Shown: positions 24,632-32,876 of the stretch, piece by piece
How positions within the stretch are numbered: position 1 is the stretch's first letter
How the letters are laid out: each line of letters begins with the position of its first letter
Source: an uncultured Bacteroidales bacterium
GTDB lineage: Bacteria > Bacteroidota > Bacteroidia > Bacteroidales > Muribaculaceae
DNA length: 39,068 nt
Assembly (NCBI GenBank): GCA_947175245.1
Contig: CAMWLW010000016.1
Span: 1 to 39,068, forward strand
Reading direction: 5' to 3'
Translations under genes and position numbers: made by a program
The notes under the pieces: model-generated
The model's input: the letters and a program-made list of their open reading frames with translations, nothing else
What the model was told of the DNA's origin: nothing
The model's database searches: none

Positions 24632-25987
24632 ATGAAACATTATATCACACGGTTGGGTGTATCAGCTATGGCATTGATGTCAATGGCCGCCGTGAGCGCC
24701 CAAAGCCTCCAGTCAGGCTATTTTGACTCAAATTATCTGTACCGTTTCCAGGCCAACCCTGCTATCGGTAATAACAGCGGTTTTGTGTCGATGCCCGGTC
24801 TGGGTAATCTCAATATCTCGACCAACGGTACCATTGGCCTCAATAAGATATTCTATAATATCAACGGTGAGACAACCACACTGCTCAACCCCAACATCTC
24901 GGCCTCAAAGGCTCTTGGCGGCATTAAAGATCATTCACGTCTCGGTATCGACCTGCGCGAGACCATCCTTGCCGTCGGCTTCAAAGGTTTCAAGGGATAT
25001 AACACTATCTCGCTCAGCGCACGTTCATCGGCCTCGATAGGTCTGCCCAAAGAGCTTGTGCGCCTTGCCAAAGAGGGCCTCTCAAACGACACATACGACC
25101 TCTCTAATTTCGGCGGTACCGGCCGTGCGTGGGCCGAGATTGCCTTGAACCATTCTCACCAGATAACCTCGCAGCTGCGTGTCGGCGCGACACTGAAAGT
25201 GCTCGTGGGTGTGGGTAGCTTTGACGCCCATGTCAATACGGCCAATCTGCGTCTCGACCGTGACAGCTACAAGGGCGAGGTCGATGCCGACATGCACGCC
25301 AGCCTGAAGGGCTTCACCTGGGACACCGACTATAACGACCGCACGCGTCGCCGGTATGTCAGCGGTGCCAATCTTGACGGCTTCGGCCCGGTTAACGGCT
25401 TTGGCGGCGCAATCGACCTCGGCGCGGTATATACGCTCAATCCCGACTGGGAGTTCTCGCTGGCATTCACCGACCTCGGTTTCATACAGTGGAACAACGA
25501 CATGACCGCTACGACCAACGGCCTGCAGTCGGTCGATACCGATGCGCTGATATTCAACGTCGATAACAACGACTCGTGGGATAAATTCCGCGATAACCTG
25601 TCGATGCTCTATGAGCTCGAGGATGCCGGCGACCAGGGCTCGCGTATAACAGGCATAGGAGCCACCATGACGGCCGGCGCACAATACTCGTTGCCCGTTT
25701 ACCGCCGTCTCAAATTCGGTTTCATGAACACGACCCGCATCAACGGCGACTTCTCGTGGACCGAGTTCCGCCTGTCGGCCGATGTTCAGCCCGTCAAATG
25801 TTTCTCGGCCGGTGTCAACATCGCCGAGGGTACGTTCGGCTTCAAGTTCGGCGGCATAATCAGTCTCAAGGTTCCCGGCTTCAACCTGTTTGTCGCCACC
25901 GACTGTATGCCCGGCAAGCTGGCCAAGCAATATGCGCCCCTCAACTCAAATCTCAACGTCAACTTCGGTATCAACTTCCCCTTCTGA
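24632..25987 (+). CDS. DUF5723 family outer-membrane protein
   Basis: 451-aa exported protein matching the Bacteroidetes DUF5723 family as I recall it. The signal peptide is about 1-23 (ending AVSAQ). Landmarks are SNYLYRFQANPAIGNN near the N-terminus, GFVSMPGLGNLNI, an RLGIDLRETILAVGF-type strand, and a final NVNFGINFPF ending in Phe. Alternating hydrophobic and polar residues and the terminal aromatic fit a beta-barrel related to PorV/FadL-like proteins. It lies 32 nt after the lipoprotein gene and before a clear terminator, so a two-gene operon. Function unknown. Confidence 0.82.
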   Translation: MKHYITRLGVSAMALMSMAAVSAQSLQSGYFDSNYLYRFQANPAIGNNSGFVSMPGLGNLNISTNGTIGLNKIFYNINGETTTLLNPNISASKALGGIKDHSRLGIDLRETILAVGFKGFKGYNTISLSARSSASIGLPKELVRLAKEGLSNDTYDLSNFGGTGRAWAEIALNHSHQITSQLRVGATLKVLVGVGSFDAHVNTANLRLDRDSYKGEVDADMHASLKGFTWDTDYNDRTRRRYVSGANLDGFGPVNGFGGAIDLGAVYTLNPDWEFSLAFTDLGFIQWNNDMTATTNGLQSVDTDALIFNVDNNDSWDKFRDNLSMLYELEDAGDQGSRITGIGATMTAGAQYSLPVYRRLKFGFMNTTRINGDFSWTEFRLSADVQPVKCFSAGVNIAEGTFGFKFGGIISLKVPGFNLFVATDCMPGKLAKQYAPLNSNLNVNFGINFPF

Positions 25988-26015
25988 AGTCTCTGACCTA
26001 TAGATACAAAACATC

Positions 26016-26052
26016 GAGGGGCTGTTCACAATGACACAGCCCCTCTTTGTTT
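26016..26052 (+). terminator. Rho-independent terminator after the DUF5723 gene
   Basis: GAGGGGCTG (26016-26024) pairs perfectly with CAGCCCCTC (26037-26045) over a 12-nt loop, followed by TTTGTTT. Confidence 0.85.
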
Positions 26053-26092
26053 ACTATTGAATTGTCACATTGCAGGAACACACCTGCATGGC

Positions 26093-26569
26093 TTACAATA
26101 TGGTCTCCATTACTGTTTTCATGGGCTTGAATCCCATTGCTTCATAAAACTTATGAGCACTTGGATTGCAGCTCCACACATTGAGAGTCAAGTTATAGAA
26201 ACCATTGTCGGCTGCATATTTCTTTACATACTCAAACAGCTGTTGCCCGACATGCTTGCCTCGCTGATTTTCATCGATACAAAGGTCATCGATATAGAGC
26301 GTCTTTACAGGTTGTAGATTGGTGTAGTGTGAGTGGTCTTCGACAATACAAAAGCAGTATCCTGTGAGGATTCCGTCTTCATTAAGCGCCACAAATACCG
26401 GAGTGTAGGGATTGTTGAGTATTACCTTCAGGCCCTCTTCATCATACTTTGTCAGCCCTTTGATAAAAATATCAGGCCTCCCCTCGGCATGAATGTCATT
26501 CACCTGCCTAAGCAGTTTCATGATTCCATTTATATCTTTATTTTCAGCACTTCGTATATTCATATTCAT
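26093..26569 (-). CDS. GNAT-family N-acetyltransferase
   Basis: 158-aa GNAT enzyme that would transfer an acetyl group from acetyl-CoA to an amine. The fold order is clear: N-terminal IRSAENKDINGIMKLL, central LYIDDLCIDENQRGKHVGQQL with the Q/R-x-x-G-x-G/A acetyl-CoA loop (QRGKHVG), then NLTLNVWSCNPSAHKFYEAMGF. The frame opens further upstream at 26641, but the extra 24 residues do not resemble the family, so an inner ATG (26569, or 26563) is chosen. It is AT-rich compared with neighbours and lies alone between the DUF5723 terminator and tRNA-Arg. The substrate cannot be told. Confidence 0.85.
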   Translation of the reverse strand: MNMNIRSAENKDINGIMKLLRQVNDIHAEGRPDIFIKGLTKYDEEGLKVILNNPYTPVFVALNEDGILTGYCFCIVEDHSHYTNLQPVKTLYIDDLCIDENQRGKHVGQQLFEYVKKYAADNGFYNLTLNVWSCNPSAHKFYEAMGFKPMKTVMETIL

Positions 26570-26647
26570 CTGATATAGAATAATATGCCATGAGTGTGTA
26601 TCGAAAATCTTTTTAGCAATGTCATTTTGACACACCATCATTTTTTG

Positions 26648-26719
26648 TATCCCCGTGGGGAGTCGAACCCCAATCGTTGGAACCGGAATCCAATATTCTA
26701 TCCATTGAACTACGGAGAC
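26648..26719 (-). tRNA. tRNA-Arg (anticodon CCG)
   Basis: A 72-nt cloverleaf on the reverse strand. The acceptor stem GTCTCCG pairs with CGGGGAT (two G-U pairs); the anticodon stem TTGGA/TCCAA encloses the loop TTCCGGT with anticodon CCG (plus-strand 26684-26686); the T arm has GGTTCGACTCC. CCA is not encoded, matching the presence of a tRNA nucleotidyltransferase gene later in the window. Confidence 0.93.
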
Positions 26720-26736
26720 GTTTGTTAATCGTGCTG

Positions 26737-26744
26737 CAAAGGTA
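26737..26744 (-). promoter_or_regulatory. -7 box of the tRNA-Arg gene
   Basis: Reverse-strand TACCTTTG matches TAnnTTTG and lies 17 nt before the mature 5' end of the tRNA. No good -33 box. Confidence 0.5.
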
Positions 26745-26777
26745 ACAATTTTTTTGATAATTCAGCCTATTCGGCTG

Positions 26778-28277
26778 TTAACTTTTCAGCCCGAAACATT
26801 CTTTGACTGCCGAACGTATGCGGGCGGCCGCCCGGCCGTCCTCACGCAGCAGGCGCAGTATGTATTCGACATAAGCACCACGGCCGTTGAGTCCGAGCAG
26901 TCCCGATATGTTACTGCCCGGCAGCATCGACTTGCGGTTGAACACGCGCAGCACACCACGGTAGTCGCGGTCATCGATATAGCTCTTGAACAGGCGGACG
27001 AGCTCGTCATAGTGTTTGCGCGGTGCAATCTCGTCGACTAAGCCCGATATATGTTTCTCGAGTTCATCGATTGTCGTAAAGCGGCCGTCGATGCGGTACT
27101 CGACCGTGCGTTTGACGCGATGGCGGGTGTGCATGAGTGCCTGTTCGCGATACTCGGCCGCGAACATTTTGATGATGCGGCTCTTGACTTGTTCGGCAAT
27201 TTTATTCTCATTGCGTCCGCGGGCCTCGGCAGCCGCACGCACCACTTCCTCGATAAGCAGTATGTTCTCAATCTCGGCCACGTCGGGGACAAGTATATTC
27301 TTGCGCCTCAGATACTCGACTTCATTCACGTCGCGGCGGTCGCGGTCAACGATACCCATCGACACCATGTGATGGAACGATTTGAGGTCGTTGAACGTGC
27401 GTGTCGACTCGATGACTTTGTCACAGCTACCGAGCGAGCGCACGGTATAATCCTTGAAAATGAGCGGATAGAGACGGGCGTCGATTGAGTGTACCGAGTC
27501 GCCCTCGATGAACAGCACCGGCTTGCGGGCACCCATTATGGCCATGTACATCTCGTCGCCGAGGGGTGAGCCGGGTGGCATCACCGAGTATTCCCACGCG
27601 GCCTGTTCGGGGGCATAGTTCTTGACCCACACCGTGGCTGCGCTCTGACGCGATGATGCAAACTCCAGGTCGTGGGTCGTGTAGACCATCGTGCAGTCGG
27701 GCCTCAACAGTTCAAGCCTGTTCCACAGCGACATCATCACTGTCGGGTGCAGGAACATCTCGGGGCTGTCGACCAGAATGACGCTGCGCGACGGGGCATA
27801 TAGCATCGCGCCGATGAGGTAGAGCACCGCCCGTTCGCCGTCACTGAGGCGCGAAGCGTTGTAGCGGTCGTCGGTTCCGCTGCGTGCAAATACCAGCCTG
27901 TCGGCCTCGATAAGCATCTTGTTGCCGGGGTAGATCTCCTGCCACATTTCTATCAGCCTGTCAAGGCGTGTGCGCTTCAGGTCGGCAGCCTCTCCCGACG
28001 CACGCGACAGTTTGTAGGCCAGCAGGCTCTTTATCTCGTCGTGTAGCATCAGCGCCATAAGTCGCTCAAACTCAGTCTCGCCGTTATCGCCCGGCCTATA
28101 TAGTGCGTCGAGAGCCGACACTCTGACTGCGCGGTCACCGAGTTCGCGGGCAAGAGCGGTCGAGAAGCGCGACTTGCCGCTGCCGTTAGCGCCGATAATC
28201 ACCAACGAGCGGGCACACAGCGGCAGCTCCTGACGTCGGCCGTCAATATTCTTAGGTAACTTGAAATTGATAGTCAT
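26778..28277 (-). CDS. AAA ATPase fused to TOPRIM-like DUF4435 domain (PARIS AriA-AriB-like)
   Basis: 499-aa two-domain protein. The N-terminal half is an SMC/ABC-like AAA ATPase: Walker A GANGSGKS (29-36), signature LSDGER (144-149), Walker B VILVDSPE (Asp170, Glu173) and an H-loop His202. The C-terminal half matches DUF4435, a TOPRIM-like nuclease fold: VLFIEGD (Glu258), GIVDRD (Asp311, Asp313) and EIENIL (335-340). This architecture equals the anti-phage PARIS pair AriA plus AriB in one polypeptide; single-gene versions have been described. AriB is known to cleave tRNA, and this gene sits 58 nt from tRNA-Arg. It could instead be a resident OLD-like protein of unknown role. A perfect -7 box lies 20 nt upstream. 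GC content matches the neighbourhood. Confidence 0.8.
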   Translation of the reverse strand: MTINFKLPKNIDGRRQELPLCARSLVIIGANGSGKSRFSTALARELGDRAVRVSALDALYRPGDNGETEFERLMALMLHDEIKSLLAYKLSRASGEAADLKRTRLDRLIEMWQEIYPGNKMLIEADRLVFARSGTDDRYNASRLSDGERAVLYLIGAMLYAPSRSVILVDSPEMFLHPTVMMSLWNRLELLRPDCTMVYTTHDLEFASSRQSAATVWVKNYAPEQAAWEYSVMPPGSPLGDEMYMAIMGARKPVLFIEGDSVHSIDARLYPLIFKDYTVRSLGSCDKVIESTRTFNDLKSFHHMVSMGIVDRDRRDVNEVEYLRRKNILVPDVAEIENILLIEEVVRAAAEARGRNENKIAEQVKSRIIKMFAAEYREQALMHTRHRVKRTVEYRIDGRFTTIDELEKHISGLVDEIAPRKHYDELVRLFKSYIDDRDYRGVLRVFNRKSMLPGSNISGLLGLNGRGAYVEYILRLLREDGRAAARIRSAVKECFGLKS

Positions 28278-28297
28278 ACAAAAAATCGTTCACTCCC

Positions 28298-28305
28298 CAA
28301 AGTTA
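28298..28305 (-). promoter_or_regulatory. -7 box of the PARIS-like gene
   Basis: Reverse-strand TAACTTTG matches TAnnTTTG, 20 nt before the ATG at 28277. It overlaps the position expected for the -33 region of the divergent promoter, so the two may compete. Confidence 0.55.
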
Positions 28306-28327
28306 TAAAATATCAGAATAATTTTAG

Positions 28328-28335
28328 TAGATTTG
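28328..28335 (+). promoter_or_regulatory. -7 box of the internally duplicated exported protein gene
   Basis: TAGATTTG matches TAnnTTTG, 51 nt before the ATG at 28387. No TTTG -33 box. Confidence 0.4.
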
Positions 28336-28386
28336 CACAAATCATTTCTTGATTGCAGACCTATAATCAGATCAAAACGAATTAAT

Positions 28387-29742
28387 ATGAAGCATATCTG
28401 GTCAATATTGTTGCTGGCTGTCTTTGCAATAAATGTAAAGGCGGCTGATAAGCATAAAGCAGAGTTTAAGGATATACGTGAACTATCCCAAATTTTACCT
28501 CACGATACCACATCCGTATTCTCGGCTTATGTGAAATTGAATTATGCGGAATATGGTATAGACCTACCTGATGAATTTGTTGCAAAATATTTGTATCAGG
28601 TTCAAAATCTGGTAAGTTACTGTTATGATGTCAAGGTATTGGAGAATAGTTATGCAGCTTTTCAGATAGTCCATATCGGGGATCGCAATTATTTAATCTA
28701 TTCATCGTTTGGCCCGTTTAACAGTTCGTTATATTTAGCCGACATAACAAATGAACCAAATGGTATGCGTTATCCTGCCACACTCGAAATTGAAAGATGG
28801 TGTGCCGGAGAGACATTGATGTGGCCTACATGCCCTGACGGTATTGACTCCGTGACATTGCACATTCAGCAAAGATGCGAAAGCTGTGAATCAGATGAGG
28901 AGCTAACAGTGCGAGTTGAAGATACTCACGATTTCTCATTGAGCCACGGCATTGAATCTACAGGCAAAGGCACTGAGGCGTTTGTGTACACTATACCCAG
29001 TAGGGAAATACCCGAAGGTCGGAATCCCGACATTCTGCAAATCTCACTCTCAAATTGGACGATACCGCGCGACACGGCTCAGTGGCACGTGGATATAAAG
29101 GATATCCCCGATCTGTGCCGTATGTTGCCGCGTGATACTACTCCGATATACACTGCTGTACGTCAGATAATCGACGGCACATACGATACCGGCAACAGCG
29201 TTGAACTGTCAGAGGATTTTGTCATGAAATACCTGTACCAGATGCAGAATATGGAAGCATTTCGTTTCCTTACCGACCCTATACTGAATATCGACATGGG
29301 CTACAAGGCTCACAAGACGATAGGCGTGGGTAACCGCGAGTATCTGCTGTATGAGATTGATGCACCGATAGGCAACACACTCTATCTGGCCGATGTCACC
29401 GACATCAACGGCGGGCGTTATCCTATATCACTGGCATTATTCCGCTCAGACGAAGAGCAGACATATATATGGCCTACGTATGACGATGCGACCGGTGTGC
29501 TGACTATCCACAATCAATACCATTGTTACAATTGTGATTATGCTTGGGATGATGATATGCGAACTCTTCACGAGCAATCTCAAAGTTATCGTTTGGAGAA
29601 CGGTATAGAATCACTCGGAAAGGATAAGAAGGAGTATTACTATGCCGTCAAGAGGTCATATCTTCCCAGTGGCCCCGCACCCGAAATCAAAAGGCACAGC
29701 ATCAAATACCGAGCCCTTAGGCAACGATCCCGATGGCTATGA
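28387..29742 (+). CDS. Exported protein with two tandem homologous domains
   Basis: 451-aa protein. The ATG at 28387 begins a signal peptide (MKHIWSILLLAVFAINVKA); an upstream TTG at 28333 adds an unlikely extension. The mature chain is two copies of one domain of roughly 200 residues. Shared landmarks in order are DIRELSQILPHDTT / DIPDLCRMLPRDTT, EFVAKYLYQVQN / DFVMKYLYQMQN, GDRNYLIY / GNREYLLY, LYLADITNE / LYLADVTDI, MWPTCPD / IWPTYDD, CESC / CYNC and HGIESTGKG / NGIESLGKD. Each copy has one CxxC, possibly disulphide or metal. The first copy is more AT-rich. No known family. Confidence 0.72.
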   Translation: MKHIWSILLLAVFAINVKAADKHKAEFKDIRELSQILPHDTTSVFSAYVKLNYAEYGIDLPDEFVAKYLYQVQNLVSYCYDVKVLENSYAAFQIVHIGDRNYLIYSSFGPFNSSLYLADITNEPNGMRYPATLEIERWCAGETLMWPTCPDGIDSVTLHIQQRCESCESDEELTVRVEDTHDFSLSHGIESTGKGTEAFVYTIPSREIPEGRNPDILQISLSNWTIPRDTAQWHVDIKDIPDLCRMLPRDTTPIYTAVRQIIDGTYDTGNSVELSEDFVMKYLYQMQNMEAFRFLTDPILNIDMGYKAHKTIGVGNREYLLYEIDAPIGNTLYLADVTDINGGRYPISLALFRSDEEQTYIWPTYDDATGVLTIHNQYHCYNCDYAWDDDMRTLHEQSQSYRLENGIESLGKDKKEYYYAVKRSYLPSGPAPEIKRHSIKYRALRQRSRWL

Positions 29743-29746
29743 GTAA

Positions 29747-30238
29747 TCAGGCGCGGCGGTGGCGGCCGGGTGATGTGGCGGGGAGGGCCGAGATGCTGTC
29801 CATGCGTTTCATCAGGGCTTTGGCGAGCTGACGTATGCGCGCCCTGTCGGCTCGGTTCAGCACCTGACTTGAGGTGACTACCAGGTTGACGGCGTGCTCA
29901 TACATCTCGACGACGGTGTCGGCCGAGGCGCGCGTGTCGTCGGCATCGGTGGTGGCAGACGACTGCGTGGCGGTTGTCTTGGGAGCCTGTTTGGGTGTTT
30001 GTTTGGCAGCGGCGGCATGGCGCTCGCGGCGCTTTCTTGAGTTGATGATGCGGCGTTTGAGCCGTTTGATGAAGTCGACGAGTACTTCGGGAGCGTCGTC
30101 GGTCGGATTATAGCGCATGATTGTGCTCTCGTCGGCGTTGACGAGGCTTTCGCAGACTGAGAGGACGTATTGCCGCATTACGGGCTTGAGTGTGAGCACT
30201 TGGGTAAAGAACTGAGCGGGAATTGTAATGTTTTTCAT
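29747..30238 (-). CDS. Hypothetical basic, helical protein
   Basis: 163-aa protein from the ATG at 30238 (a TTG two codons earlier also opens the frame). N-terminal helices to about residue 55; then a very basic stretch KRLKRRIINSRKRRERH (about 59-75); a low-complexity linker rich in Ala, Thr, Gln and Pro (about 76-108); then a helical C-terminal part ending in Arg/His. No catalytic motif or membrane segment. The basic patch suggests nucleic-acid binding, which is inference only. Convergent with the duplicated exported protein gene, with 4 nt between stops. Confidence 0.6.
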   Translation of the reverse strand: MKNITIPAQFFTQVLTLKPVMRQYVLSVCESLVNADESTIMRYNPTDDAPEVLVDFIKRLKRRIINSRKRRERHAAAAKQTPKQAPKTTATQSSATTDADDTRASADTVVEMYEHAVNLVVTSSQVLNRADRARIRQLAKALMKRMDSISALPATSPGRHRRA

Positions 30239-30249
30239 AATCAAATATT

Positions 30250-30293
30250 CGACCTAAAGGTCGAGGTTTAATATAACGAGGCGAGGCCTCGTT
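30250..30293 (-). promoter_or_regulatory. Two hairpins in the leader of the basic protein gene
   Basis: Inverted repeats CGACC-TAAA-GGTCG (30250-30263) and AACGAGGC-GAG-GCCTCGTT (30275-30293) lie between the reverse-strand -7 box and the ATG at 30238. They would form two compact hairpins in the mRNA leader. Confidence 0.5.
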
Positions 30294-30336
30294 GGTTTAA
30301 AAGTTTAGTAGTTTAGTGTTTTTTGTTTTTCGGTTG

Positions 30337-30344
30337 CAAAGATA
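30337..30344 (-). promoter_or_regulatory. -7 box of the basic protein gene
   Basis: Reverse-strand TATCTTTG matches TAnnTTTG, giving a predicted leader of about 95 nt. The remaining bases from 30345 to 30473 show nothing else recognisable. Confidence 0.45.
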
Positions 30345-30473
30345 ATACCTCAATAGGCCGAAACCATGCAAAATTCCCACAACCTCAAAAAAAAATTCAT
30401 ATTGGGGAACGGAGTCAATGATGATAATGGGTGAAAAAAGTGCAGTTCATCGGCAATTAAAATGGGGAGATGG

Positions 30474-30503
30474 CTTGTTTTACAAAAAAAAGTGTTACTT
30501 TTG
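30474..30503 (+). promoter_or_regulatory. Promoter of the zapA operon
   Basis: CTTG at 30474-30477, 18-nt spacer, TACTTTTG at 30496-30503, ending 17 nt before the ATG at 30521. Confidence 0.6.
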
Positions 30504-30520
30504 TAAAAAATTGGATAACG

Positions 30521-30814
30521 ATGGCTGCCGACCTACAGCATTTGGTTGAAACACTCAAGAGCAAGCACCAACAGCTCAACGAGCGATATTTGTTGGCCTG
30601 TTCTCAGCGCGACAGCGCTTTGAAAAGGGTAGCCGACCTTGAGTACACGGTCAAGCAGCAGCAAAACGAGGTTGAGCGCCTGTCACAACAGGTTGAATTT
30701 CTCACCATCGTGTCGACTGCGATGCCCGACCGTGACGATATTGACAAAAGTCGCGCCCTCTTATCCGGTTTAGTGCGGGAGATCGACAAGTGCATCAACG
30801 ATTTAACCGACTGA
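30521..30814 (+). CDS. Small coiled-coil protein preceding zapA
   Basis: 97-aa protein, predicted almost wholly coiled coil from about residue 5 to 60 (heptad-like Leu/Val spacing with Gln, Glu, Lys), then a short helix. The ATG at 30521 is chosen because it lies 17 nt after a good -7 box; a longer frame from 30470 would start upstream of the promoter. The position directly before zapA (4-nt gap) and the coiled-coil nature suggest a division-ring partner comparable to ZapB, but sequence similarity is not evident to me, so no symbol is given. Confidence 0.7.
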   Translation: MAADLQHLVETLKSKHQQLNERYLLACSQRDSALKRVADLEYTVKQQQNEVERLSQQVEFLTIVSTAMPDRDDIDKSRALLSGLVREIDKCINDLTD

Positions 30815-30818
30815 TGCA

Positions 30819-31133
30819 ATGAATGATAAACTGAACATAACAATAAAGATAGCTAATCAGCCTCCCATCCCGCTGACAATAAAACGAGATGAGGAGGAAC
30901 TTATACGACAGGCCGAGAGTAATGTCAATCGTTTGTGGTCGGCATGGAGCGTCAGGTTCAACACCAGTCCTGAAGCAATTTTGGCGATGGTGGCATTCCA
31001 GTTTGCCAAGTTGCATGCCGCGATGAGCGCCGAGCAGTCAAAGACAATGAAAGCTCTCAAGGAACTTAACGCCGACGCTGACCGTCTGCTTGCCGGTGAC
31101 AACAACGATGACCAGCCCACATTAGGCTTGTAA
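30819..31133 (+). CDS. zapA: Cell division protein ZapA
   Basis: 104-aa ZapA, which binds and bundles FtsZ filaments at mid-cell. The N-terminal globular part has IKIANQPPIPLTIKRDEEELIRQA and then NVNRLWSAW, the pattern of short Bacteroidetes ZapA proteins. The C-terminal helix AILAMVAFQFAKLHAA would form the dimeric coiled coil. Length is normal. It starts 4 nt after the coiled-coil gene and is followed by a structured 196-nt gap before rny. Confidence rests on both pattern and context, because the gene just before rny is often zapA in this phylum. Confidence 0.82.
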   Translation: MNDKLNITIKIANQPPIPLTIKRDEEELIRQAESNVNRLWSAWSVRFNTSPEAILAMVAFQFAKLHAAMSAEQSKTMKALKELNADADRLLAGDNNDDQPTLGL

Positions 31134-31176
31134 TCAGTTAATTCAGCTACCGATTGTTATTTTTTCAGGCTCATCC

Positions 31177-31222
31177 CGCTCACAACCCGTCAATGAGAGC
31201 ATTGACAACGAGGTAGTGAGCG
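31177..31222 (+). ncRNA. Structured RNA element between zapA and rny
   Basis: Two nested perfect stems: CGCTCAC (31177-31183) with GTGAGCG (31216-31222), enclosing GTCAATG-AGAG-CATTGAC (31189-31206). It may belong to a small RNA running to the hairpin at 31261-31310, or be part of the rny leader. No Rfam family can be assigned by eye. Confidence 0.4.
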
Positions 31223-31260
31223 ACAAACTTGTTTATTAGAATCAATTATATATAACAACC

Positions 31261-31320
31261 TGCACTGTCCGGCCGGGGTACCCTCTCGCTCCCCGCCTAC
31301 CGACGGTGCAAATTTTTTTT
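31261..31320 (+). terminator. Terminator-like hairpin abutting the rny start
   Basis: TGCACTGTC (31261-31269) pairs with GACGGTGCA (31302-31310), nine pairs including one G-U, over a GC-rich loop that can form GGGG/CCCC. A run of eight T follows (31313-31320). The rny ATG lies only 9 nt after the T-run. Confidence 0.7.
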
Positions 31321-31329
31321 ATTAAACCA

Positions 31330-32874
31330 ATGGAGAATATCTTAACTGTTGTAATCGTGGCCTGTGTCGCTCTCCTGGTCGGAGTGCTTGTGACAGCTTT
31401 CGTTCAGAGGTCGATGGCACGCAGCCGCGCAAAGTTAATAATTGAAGAAGCTCAACGCGATGCCGAGTCGCTGAAGAAAGAGAAGCTCATGGAGGCCCGT
31501 GAGGAGGAACTCAAAATCAAGAACGAGGCCGAGCGTCAGGCCAATCAGCGTCTCTCAAAGATTCAGTCGTCAGAGGCCAAGCTCAAGCAGCGCGAACTTC
31601 AGCTCAACCAGCAGCAGAGCGAGAACCAGCGCACGCGCAACGAGCTCGAGGCCACCCGTACTAATCTCGAGGCCCAGCAGACGATGCTCGATGCCAAGAA
31701 AGATGAGGTCGAGCGCCTGAAGCGCAGCGCACAGGATGCACTGGAGCATATCTCGGGACTGTCGTCGGAGGAAGCCAAGGAGCGCCTTATCGAGTCGCTC
31801 AAGGACGAGGCCAAGACTGCCGCTGCCAGCTACATCAACGATATCATGGACGAGGCCAAGATGACCGCCAACAAGGAGGCAAAGCGCATCGTCGTCCAGT
31901 CGATACAGCGCGTTGCCACCGAGACCGCCATCGAGAACTCGGTGACCGTGTTCCACATTGATTCAGACGAGATCAAGGGCCGCATTATCGGTCGCGAAGG
32001 CCGCAACATACGTGCTCTCGAGGCCGCTACCGGCATCGAAATCATTGTCGATGACACCCCCGAGGCAATTGTACTGTCGGGCTTCGACCCCGTGCGCCGC
32101 GAGATTGCGCGTCTGGCCCTGCACCAGCTTGTGGCCGACGGCCGTATTCACCCGGCCCGCATCGAGGAGGTTGTCAACAAGGTGCGCAAGCAGATTGAGG
32201 AGGAGATTGTCGAGACCGGCAAACGCACGGCCATCGACCTCGGCATACACGGTCTGCACCCCGACCTCATACGCATGATCGGTAAGATGAAATACCGTTC
32301 GAGCTATGGCCAGAACCTGCTGCAGCACGCCCGCGAGACTGCCAACCTCTGTGCCATCATGGCATCAGAACTCGGTCTCAATCCCAAGAAAGCCCGCCGC
32401 GCCGGCCTGTTGCACGATATAGGCAAAGTGCCTGACGAGGAGCCCGAACTGCCGCACGCACTGCTGGGCATGAAGCTGGCCGAGAAATACAAGGAGAAAC
32501 CCGAAATATGCAACGCTATCGGTGCTCACCACGACGAGATAGAGCAGACCACGCTGCTTGCTCCCATCGTACAGGTGTGTGACGCCATCTCGGGCGCACG
32601 TCCCGGCGCACGCCGCGAGATTGTCGAGGCCTACATCAAGCGTCTTAACGACCTCGAGCAGCTCGCTCTCTCTTATCCCGGGGTTATCAAGACCTATGCC
32701 ATCCAGGCCGGTCGTGAGCTTCGCGTCATTGTCGGTGCCGACAAGATTGACGACGTCGAGACCGAGAACCTGTCGGCCGAGATTGCACGCCGCATTCAGG
32801 ATGAGATGACCTATCCCGGTCAGGTCAAGATTACCGTTATACGTGAGACCCGCGCTGTTAGCTTCGCTAAATAA
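31330..32874 (+). CDS. rny: Ribonuclease Y
   Basis: 514-aa membrane-anchored endoribonuclease that starts mRNA decay. Order of parts: a transmembrane helix (about 3-24), a long coiled coil (about 28-150, Glu/Lys/Gln-rich), a KH RNA-binding domain (about 215-285, with [19 protein letters not shown]), and an HD hydrolase domain with LLHDIGK (His362, Asp363) and later AHHDEIE. All parts are present and length is normal. The ATG at 31330 is used; a GTG at 31306 lies inside the terminator-like hairpin and is unlikely. The next gene starts 2 nt after the stop, and encodes a RicT-like protein known in Bacillus as an RNase Y partner. Confidence 0.95.
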   Translation: MENILTVVIVACVALLVGVLVTAFVQRSMARSRAKLIIEEAQRDAESLKKEKLMEAREEELKIKNEAERQANQRLSKIQSSEAKLKQRELQLNQQQSENQRTRNELEATRTNLEAQQTMLDAKKDEVERLKRSAQDALEHISGLSSEEAKERLIESLKDEAKTAAASYINDIMDEAKMTANKEAKRIVVQSIQRVATETAIENSVTVFHIDSDEIKGRIIGREGRNIRALEAATGIEIIVDDTPEAIVLSGFDPVRREIARLALHQLVADGRIHPARIEEVVNKVRKQIEEEIVETGKRTAIDLGIHGLHPDLIRMIGKMKYRSSYGQNLLQHARETANLCAIMASELGLNPKKARRAGLLHDIGKVPDEEPELPHALLGMKLAEKYKEKPEICNAIGAHHDEIEQTTLLAPIVQVCDAISGARPGARREIVEAYIKRLNDLEQLALSYPGVIKTYAIQAGRELRVIVGADKIDDVETENLSAEIARRIQDEMTYPGQVKITVIRETRAVSFAK

Positions 32875-32876
32875 CT

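Noticed and set aside
31141-31320. 6S RNA by analogy with proteobacterial zapA-ssrS order
   Set aside because: The 5' and 3' parts are not complementary enough to give the long rod with a central bubble, so only an unnamed structured RNA is called.
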